NCBI GenBank assembly: GCA_902563095.1
Contig: CACEWA010000001.1
Location: forward strand, 141,951-205,950
DNA from: an uncultured Candidatus Poseidoniales archaeon
GTDB lineage: Archaea; Thermoplasmatota; Poseidoniia; Poseidoniales; Poseidoniaceae
Direction: 5' to 3'
DNA length: 64,000 nt
Below, in pieces: positions 59,306 to 64,000 of this stretch. The position numbers were made by a program, and so were the translations under genes. Every line of letters begins with the position of its first letter. Positions within the stretch are counted from its first letter, which is position 1. The notes under the pieces were generated by a model. That model was not told where the DNA came from. It saw only the letters and a program-made list of their open reading frames with translations, and did not search any database.

Positions 59306-60316
59306 ATGAGAACAGGGCCATACAATGCTAGGCAAAAAGCCGTACAGCAGCGTCTGTACGGAGAGGGGCCAGAGCTACCGCCGCGTCTTGTAAATAGGGG
59401 GCATCTCTGCTGGCTAAACTCCTACACTACTCAGTTACAGGCTGAAGGTAAATCAGTCAATACTCAGAAGTCGTACATGATTGGACTGCGCCATCTTATC
59501 GAGACTCCATTACCTGGAGAAGATATTCTCAGTGAATTCGAAAGAGATTCAATGAGTGTTCAACAACTCCTAGAAAGAATCGAGCCATTCAACGGTAGAT
59601 TAGACATCTGGGTAAACTCGATGATCGACAAATCACCATCCACTGTAAAAGCAAGATTAGCCGCTGCTAACCATTTAATCAATTGGCTAGGACAGAAATG
59701 GCCTGAGCACCTAGTTAGGCCAAAGAGCGGAAAGAAGTTGCCACGAACTCTCACCAGTCGAGAATTGACTATGGTAAAGCATGCAGCATCATGCAGTGAA
59801 GACCCACTAGCGAATCTAGTAGTCACAATGATTCTTGATACTGGTCTGCGAGTGAGTGAAATTTGTGACTTAGAACTTTCAAACATTGACCTTGATGATA
59901 ATTCTGCAATGGTCATTGACGGTAAGGGAGGAAAGGATAGACTGGTTCTGTTTACCGATTCAACCGTAGCCAGCATCGAAAGTTGGCTACCACTTAGGGA
60001 ATCGAGAAATCCAATCGGAGACCATCTCCTTGTTACTAAGAGAGGTAATGCTCTACAATCTAGAAGCGTTCAGCGCTTGATGGATAAGTTAGCGGACGAA
60101 GCCGGAATGCCGAGAGGGAGATTGACTCCTCACGTCTTACGACACAACTTCGCTACCGGTCTATTGGAGAGAGGTGCTGATTTAGTTAGTATTCAAAGGC
60201 TGCTTGGTCATGCTAGCATCGCTACTACCAGAGTGTACCTAGAAATTAGTGACCAAACTCTGAGAGAGATCTACAAGCGTGCAACTTCTATTGAAGTTGA
60301 AGAAGACGAATCATGA
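59306..60316 (+). CDS. xerA: Tyrosine recombinase, XerA/XerC-D type
   Basis: A 336-residue integrase-family recombinase. The catalytic set is complete: Arg in T-G-L-R-V-S-E-I (residue 182), Lys in G-K-G-G-K-D-R, His and Arg in T-P-H-V-L-R-H-N (276 and 279), His in L-L-G-H-A-S (302) and Tyr in R-V-Y-L-E (311). An N-terminal SAM-like domain precedes it. ATG 59306, with AGGTGG upstream, is preferred to the GTG/ATG options farther out. In archaea such an enzyme resolves chromosome dimers at dif; it could instead be the integrase of the adjacent island. No dif-like site was recognised. Confidence 0.9.
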   Translation: MRTGPYNARQKAVQQRLYGEGPELPPRLVNRGHLCWLNSYTTQLQAEGKSVNTQKSYMIGLRHLIETPLPGEDILSEFERDSMSVQQLLERIEPFNGRLDIWVNSMIDKSPSTVKARLAAANHLINWLGQKWPEHLVRPKSGKKLPRTLTSRELTMVKHAASCSEDPLANLVVTMILDTGLRVSEICDLELSNIDLDDNSAMVIDGKGGKDRLVLFTDSTVASIESWLPLRESRNPIGDHLLVTKRGNALQSRSVQRLMDKLADEAGMPRGRLTPHVLRHNFATGLLERGADLVSIQRLLGHASIATTRVYLEISDQTLREIYKRATSIEVEEDES

Positions 60317-60493
60317 GCGCGCTTTCTTGCGCTTCTCGGTTTTTGGAGGCCCGCTCCATTCTCTGTGACTGGCAACCTTGTTGCCTTCATGTCCTTCGAT
60401 TGGACAATATTTACCACTACGGCAACGTGAACAATTACCCTTAGGAGGTAGTTCGACTACCTTGCGCAATTTTCCATACTTGCGCCTTGGCAT
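60311..60493 (-). CDS. Small Cys-rich basic protein
   Basis: A 60-residue protein with C-S-R-C-R-S-G-K-Y-C-P-I-E-G-H near the middle, which may form a small metal site from three cysteines and histidine, and a basic C terminus (P-K-T-E-K-R-K-K-A-R-S). AAGGG precedes the ATG. It overlaps the recombinase stop by six bases on the opposite strand. Probably nucleic-acid-binding; function unknown. Confidence 0.6.
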   Translation of the reverse strand: MPRRKYGKLRKVVELPPKGNCSRCRSGKYCPIEGHEGNKVASHREWSGPPKTEKRKKARS

Positions 60494-60540
60494 GCAAACC
60501 CTTCACAAATGAGGGTCTTACAATATATCGCCGTAAGTTC

Positions 60541-61056
60541 TCACTTTTTGTTGAACCAAGGCATATCTTTGACTGAGCGAGGAACTTTGAGAGTGCTTCC
60601 CTTTCTTCCATCTTTGGATTTCTCAGCCTTGACTCTGTGTTCTCCAGCTTTACTGACTGTCTTTTCAGCGACCTTTTTTCCAGCAGCGGCTGCTTTGGAC
60701 GCTGCTGCCTTGCTCTTTGATGCTGCTTTCTTAGCAGTAGACTTGGCTTTTGTAGCGGCCTTCTTTGCAGAGGATTTTGCCTTAGTTGTGGCTTTCTTAG
60801 CGGATGATTTGGTTTTTGCAGCGGCTGTTTTGGCCTTTGATGCTGCTTTCTTTGCTCCTTTCTTTGCTACTGATGCGAGCAATTTCTTGGAAATCGCTGC
60901 GCTTACGCCTGCTTTCGCTAGCCCTTTTGAGCCTGCTTTGTTGATTCCTGCAGCGGATTTGATTCCTGCGTCACTGAGTTTCTGTGCTGTTGCTTTACCT
61001 ACTCCTGGCAATGCCATTAGAGCAGCGAGAGGGTCCTTTTTCGGCTTAGCGGCCAT
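60541..61056 (-). CDS. HhH protein with histone H1-like lysine/alanine-rich tail
   Basis: A 171-residue basic protein. The N terminus has a helix-hairpin-helix pair (A-L-P-G-V-G-K-A-T-A-Q-K-L-S-D-A-G-I and A-G-S-K-G-L-A-K-A-G-V-S), a nonspecific DNA-binding fold. A segment of about 70 residues made of K-A-A-x-K-x-K repeats resembles the histone H1 tail. The C-terminal 35 residues are K-S-K-D-G-R-K-G-S-T-L-K-V-P-R. It would bind and compact DNA. I use ATG 61056 (MAAKPKKD) with AGGTGAAG upstream; ATG 61077 would add seven residues. Confidence 0.82.
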   Translation of the reverse strand: MAAKPKKDPLAALMALPGVGKATAQKLSDAGIKSAAGINKAGSKGLAKAGVSAAISKKLLASVAKKGAKKAASKAKTAAAKTKSSAKKATTKAKSSAKKAATKAKSTAKKAASKSKAAASKAAAAGKKVAEKTVSKAGEHRVKAEKSKDGRKGSTLKVPRSVKDMPWFNKK

Positions 61057-61148
61057 ATCTTCACCTAATGTAGGCATAACACACCCATATGATGAACCCT
61101 TCTCTTTTGAGGGGGAGAATTAAGTCCAAGTGCTGGCGTGAGTAAATT

Positions 61149-61871
61149 ATGCAAGAGAGGTTGGAGGCGCTATCTTCTACCCTTTATGCACAGGTTAGAG
61201 ATGCTGGGCCAACTCATGGTTTTGATCTCGAAGGTAATCTTCGCCCCAAAGCACATCCTGCAAACATAGCCACTGTGTACCTAGGCGACGTAGCACAAAC
61301 CTTGCTCAAAGTAATGCAAGGTTCAAGCACTCCAATTATGGATAAAAAGCCCGGCTTTGATGAACAGACCTGGACAATATCTTGCCGTGCAGGAGATGTG
61401 TTGCTGACTATTGACAGCTACTCGTATTGGGGATTTGGATTACTTACTCGATGCTATGCAAATACGATTACTATTGAAGGGCCTTTGGGCGAGAGAGCAA
61501 GAGTTGTCTTTGACTTAGTGGCATCATTATCACACAAACCATGGGAATTTTCCAGAAGAGGAAAATTCAATTCTAAGATTAGTAATATTACAGAAAACCA
61601 AGAATGTTGGCAGGCTCATATTGAGAGGGCACGAGAAGATTTAGGCGAATTGATTGAAGCGACTCTTCTCGAGAAAGGAGATTGTGAAGATATCGAGATC
61701 GCCAGGAACGCTCTCGCTGATGATAATGCGCCCGCAGTACTACGAGCATTGTCCCGAATAGAAGCCGATTCGATAGATGTAGAAGTGGAAGATGTCAGTC
61801 CTGATGGAATGGTTTTGCAAATTGATGAAGATGCGGTTCCGTTCGTCGATTTATCGTCTGAAGAGGAATAA
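61149..61871 (+). CDS. Hypothetical protein of 240 residues
   Basis: I do not recognise this protein. It is soluble and acidic. Features are S-Y-S-Y-W-G-F-G-L-L-T-R-C-Y, E-F-S-R-R-G-K-F-N, and an acidic C-terminal domain (E-D-V-S-P-D-G-M-V-L-Q-I-D-E-D). ATG 61149 is the first codon after a GTGAG signal. It precedes Sec61beta on the same strand by 45 bases. Confidence 0.65.
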   Translation: MQERLEALSSTLYAQVRDAGPTHGFDLEGNLRPKAHPANIATVYLGDVAQTLLKVMQGSSTPIMDKKPGFDEQTWTISCRAGDVLLTIDSYSYWGFGLLTRCYANTITIEGPLGERARVVFDLVASLSHKPWEFSRRGKFNSKISNITENQECWQAHIERAREDLGELIEATLLEKGDCEDIEIARNALADDNAPAVLRALSRIEADSIDVEVEDVSPDGMVLQIDEDAVPFVDLSSEEE

Positions 61872-61916
61872 TCAGCGCGCGTCGCGTTGATAAAGGGGAT
61901 AATTGTCGGCGGTGAC

Positions 61917-62099
61917 ATGGCAAAGAAAGACGGCGGCGGCATTCAGCAGGCTGCAGGTCTAATTCGATACTTCGATGAAGAATCGGAAGACGCTTGGAAA
62001 ATCACTCCAAGACAGATTTACCTTGCATGTATTGGTCTGTCTGGATTCATCTACCTCGTAAACGAGGGCGTTGTCGGATGGATCATGGATATGTTTTGA
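61917..62099 (+). CDS. secG: Preprotein translocase subunit Sec61beta
   Basis: Small subunit (60 residues) of the Sec61/SecYEG channel. The sequence has the archaeal pattern Q-Q-A-A-G-L-I-R-Y-F-D-E-E followed by I-T-P-R-Q-I-Y-L and a single C-terminal helix (L-A-C-I-G-L-S-G-F-I-Y-L-V). ATG 61917 with GGCGGTGAC upstream is preferred to ATG 61887. It ends one base before the convergent gene at 62100. Confidence 0.9.
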   Translation: MAKKDGGGIQQAAGLIRYFDEESEDAWKITPRQIYLACIGLSGFIYLVNEGVVGWIMDMF

Positions 62100-62459
62100 T
62101 TACCTTAGAGGTTCAATCAATACAACAGAACCTTCGGTTCTAGCCATTCCTTGTGCAACTTGCATTGCTGTTTCCAAGTCTAATGTTGCACCCAGTGTTC
62201 TAGGCCCTTCAGCCTCGTGAACGATTAATCTGTGAGTAAGATGTGTTAGTGTCTCTTGGCTAATTCGCTCAAAAATCCACTTTTCGTCTTCGATTCTAAC
62301 CATAGCAGGAACGTCGACTAGTGGCCCCATTTCATTGCCGATCGATCTTGTTCTACCGCTAAGTCCTTGTAAATCTGCTAAAGGTCTCCATGAACGCTTC
62401 TTAACTCTCATTCTGACCTTGTTCTCTTGGCTTACGCCGTCTCTAAATGCTCTTCCCAT
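62100..62459 (-). CDS. Hypothetical basic protein
   Basis: A 119-residue protein with a strongly basic N terminus (V-R-M-R-V-K-K-R-S-W-R-P) and a hydrophobic alpha/beta C-terminal half (M-Q-V-A-Q-G-M-A-R-T-E-G-S-V-V-L-I). ATG 62459, preceded by GGGGAT, is preferred to ATG 62471. No family recognised. The basic N terminus suggests RNA or ribosome binding, which is only a hint. Confidence 0.55.
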   Translation of the reverse strand: MGRAFRDGVSQENKVRMRVKKRSWRPLADLQGLSGRTRSIGNEMGPLVDVPAMVRIEDEKWIFERISQETLTHLTHRLIVHEAEGPRTLGATLDLETAMQVAQGMARTEGSVVLIEPLR

Positions 62460-62544
62460 CAGGATCCCCATCCTTGGAGAAATACTTCTCCGAACCGCAA
62501 TCGAATTTTATCCATTCATAAGAGTTGGGGGGACTTCCCATTCT

Positions 62545-63483
62545 TTACTGCGCTTTTGGACGACCTTTTTCTAGTACCAAAGGTGAACTAATTGATATCA
62601 ACAAAGCTAGTATTATTCCTAGCAAAATATTGCTGGTCAAATCTGTCTGTAAACAGATTATCATCGGACTGATTGAGATTCCAAATCTCCAGCCCCAAGC
62701 CTCTGGCCGTGGGTGTGAATCAAAGCCTAGAAGCGGCAATAGCATTCCAATCAATCCAAGTCCTGTTACCGCCACTGTTAGCCATAATGCTACAGCGATT
62801 GCTCCATCGCCATCTCCAATTCTGTTTACATTCGAAACCAAAGCAAAGGTTGTTGCAAAAATTAAGACGATGCCGATTAGAATGGATATTGCAAGTGCGT
62901 TTGCTCTTCCGGTTCCATTACCAATCTTTGGACTAATTTTGTCTTCGAAAAATGGCAAGAAGCCAATGAAACACATAGAGGATATAATTACCAATATCTC
63001 TTCATTATCTAGTAACTCAAATACAATTGCAAGTATTGCTATTGCCACAATTATTCCAATGCTATTCTTTTCATCAAAGGTGTTTGAATTAGACAGTAAC
63101 TGGGCAAGGATTACTCCGAGGATTATTGATTCAGTACCAGCGAGTAAATATTCTGTGAATGTAAATTCGTGAATTGTCTCATTTATCCCGCCTTCTGGAT
63201 ACATCGTCAGTAACAAAACAAAGGTTATGCCTCCGCCAAATCCATTGAAGTATTTCTTGTGACGTCCCTGATTGATATGGTACTGAATCAATGCACACAT
63301 CACTGTAACGATGACTAAAGCCGAGCCTCCAGATTGATGAATTGATTCGCTAGGAGACAGAATAAATGCGATTAAAGATAGTGTTGCAGTGAGACTTGGT
63401 AACCACTTGCCTTTCTCAAAAAGAGGAGAGATAAACATCGCCAGTGCAGAAAGTAAGGCTAGGGTCGCCAGCGTTTCTGCCAT
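62545..63483 (-). CDS. Polytopic membrane protein of unknown function
   Basis: A 312-residue protein with about nine or ten hydrophobic helices. ATG 63483 (MAETLATLALLSALAMFI) follows a GGGGGT signal; a longer frame to 63555 would overlap the divergent methyltransferase gene. Short polar loops such as N-Q-G-R-H-K-K-Y-F-N separate the helices. No transporter signature is recognised. It is divergent from the NSUN-type gene with 70 bases between starts. Confidence 0.7.
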   Translation of the reverse strand: MAETLATLALLSALAMFISPLFEKGKWLPSLTATLSLIAFILSPSESIHQSGGSALVIVTVMCALIQYHINQGRHKKYFNGFGGGITFVLLLTMYPEGGINETIHEFTFTEYLLAGTESIILGVILAQLLSNSNTFDEKNSIGIIVAIAILAIVFELLDNEEILVIISSMCFIGFLPFFEDKISPKIGNGTGRANALAISILIGIVLIFATTFALVSNVNRIGDGDGAIAVALWLTVAVTGLGLIGMLLPLLGFDSHPRPEAWGWRFGISISPMIICLQTDLTSNILLGIILALLISISSPLVLEKGRPKAQ

Positions 63484-63553
63484 GACCCCCCCACATACAA
63501 CTGACCCATTAGACTTGCACAAGCAACAAGAGTGAGAGACCTGACCCCGCGCC

Positions 63554-64000
63554 ATGGTGCGACCAGCCGACGAGGAGTTACTCGAAGAGTTGGCTAAGGC
63601 GCCTCTTGCTGGATTATCTCGCAGTTTGGGAATCGATGTTGACCAATGGCTTCCTATTGCATCATCGCCATTGCCCGTAACGATGCGATTGACTCCAAGA
63701 AGACACGATATGGATTGGACAAGGGAGATGTTGGAGTCTCTCGGTGGAAAGAAAATTCCTTGGATTACTGCGAGTGAATCTTGGGTAATGCCATTCTCAA
63801 AGAGTGATTACCCTAGCGATGAAGCAAAGAAAATGATGGCTTTACTTCATGAAACTGGAAGAATAACTCGACAAGAAGCCGTCTCGATGTTGCCCCCTAT
63901 TGTTCTTGAACCTAAGGACGGGGACCTTGTGATGGACACATGCGCAGCGCCTGGTTCCAAAGCGACACAATTGGCAGAAGCTATTCCAAATGGAGTTGTA
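63554..64000 (+). CDS. NSUN-type RNA m5C methyltransferase (3' end outside the window)
   Basis: Partial gene, 149 codons visible. It begins MVRPADEELLEELA and reaches R-Q-E-A-V-S-M-L-P-P-I-V-L followed by V-M-D-T-C-A-A-P-G-S-K-A-T-Q-L-A-E, the SAM-binding motif of NOL1/NOP2/Sun methyltransferases. Such enzymes methylate cytosine C5 in tRNA or rRNA using two cysteines, which would lie beyond the window. The longer N terminus is closest to NSUN2-like tRNA enzymes. The substrate cannot be set from this part. Confidence 0.88.
   Translation, partial: MVRPADEELLEELAKAPLAGLSRSLGIDVDQWLPIASSPLPVTMRLTPRRHDMDWTREMLESLGGKKIPWITASESWVMPFSKSDYPSDEAKKMMALLHETGRITRQEAVSMLPPIVLEPKDGDLVMDTCAAPGSKATQLAEAIPNGVV

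Noticed and set aside
59119-59325. Possible 68-residue protein on the minus strand with C-I-P-C-P-E-G-H-H
   Set aside because: It falls over the hairpin-rich leader of the recombinase gene and runs past its start codon; the structure explains the sequence better. Conservation was not tested.
60509-61123. Open frame of 204 codons rich in Ala, Phe and Leu on the plus strand
   Set aside because: Mirror image of the Lys/Ala-rich H1-like gene; the hydrophobic repeats are an antisense artefact.

Overview
The window is a chromosomal stretch of a euryarchaeon, most likely a marine Group II type (Candidatus Poseidoniales). The archaeal assignment is firm: ribosomal proteins L7Ae, S28e, L24e, S8e and S10, SRP19, aIF5B, EF-1alpha, a family B DNA polymerase with a C-terminal PIP-like tail, a GINS subunit, Sec61beta and a XerA-type recombinase all read as archaeal. 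The narrower placement is inference from gene style: short spacers, very large secreted proteins with thrombospondin-3 or PKD repeats, and many single-pass surface proteins. No 16S rRNA or marker tree is available here.

Layout. 1-4 kb: end of PRPP synthetase, then a translation cluster (L7Ae, S28e, L24e, NDP kinase, aIF5B). 4-6.6 kb: MoxR ATPase, ParA ATPase, a ribbon-helix-helix protein and a possible decayed PIN protein. 6.5-16.3 kb (minus): a TSP3-repeat surface protein, an 879-residue coiled-coil protein, then a P1B metal ATPase, winged-helix regulator, triple zinc ribbon and CDP-alcohol phosphatidyltransferase. 16.3-20 kb (plus): phosphoglycolate phosphatase, an orphan, an EamA transporter and an orphan membrane protein; tRNA-Leu(CAA) on minus. 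20-33 kb: a 1998-residue surface protein, GINS, S10/EF-1alpha, a PKD lipoprotein, PolB, and branched-chain aminotransferase. 34-41.6 kb: an M28 peptidase fused to a ZIP transporter, an EF-hand membrane protein, a thioredoxin-CcdA fusion and a secreted thioredoxin-like protein. 41.7-50.1 kb: SRP19, S8e, an FAH-family enzyme, an MCT-1-like PUA protein, several membrane-anchored orphans, a RimK-type ligase with a RCK_C tail, and a TPMT-like methyltransferase.

50.2-59.1 kb is a defence island and the most interesting part of the window. A GIY-YIG protein and a small PD-(D/E)XK-like nuclease are followed by a small HTH protein and four tightly overlapping genes forming a compact Wadjet (JetABCD / MksFEBG) system: kleisin-like JetA, JetB, SMC-like JetC and toprim nuclease JetD. 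A type II restriction enzyme and a Dam-family adenine methylase follow on the other strand. A short imperfect direct repeat brackets the nuclease pair plus Wadjet block, and a serine-recombinase-like fragment lies just inside its right copy.

59-64 kb returns to core genes: a XerA-like recombinase behind a strongly structured leader, a small Cys-rich protein, an HhH plus histone H1-like protein, Sec61beta, orphan proteins, and the start of an NSUN-type RNA m5C methyltransferase. All family calls come from reading motifs by eye; no database search was run.
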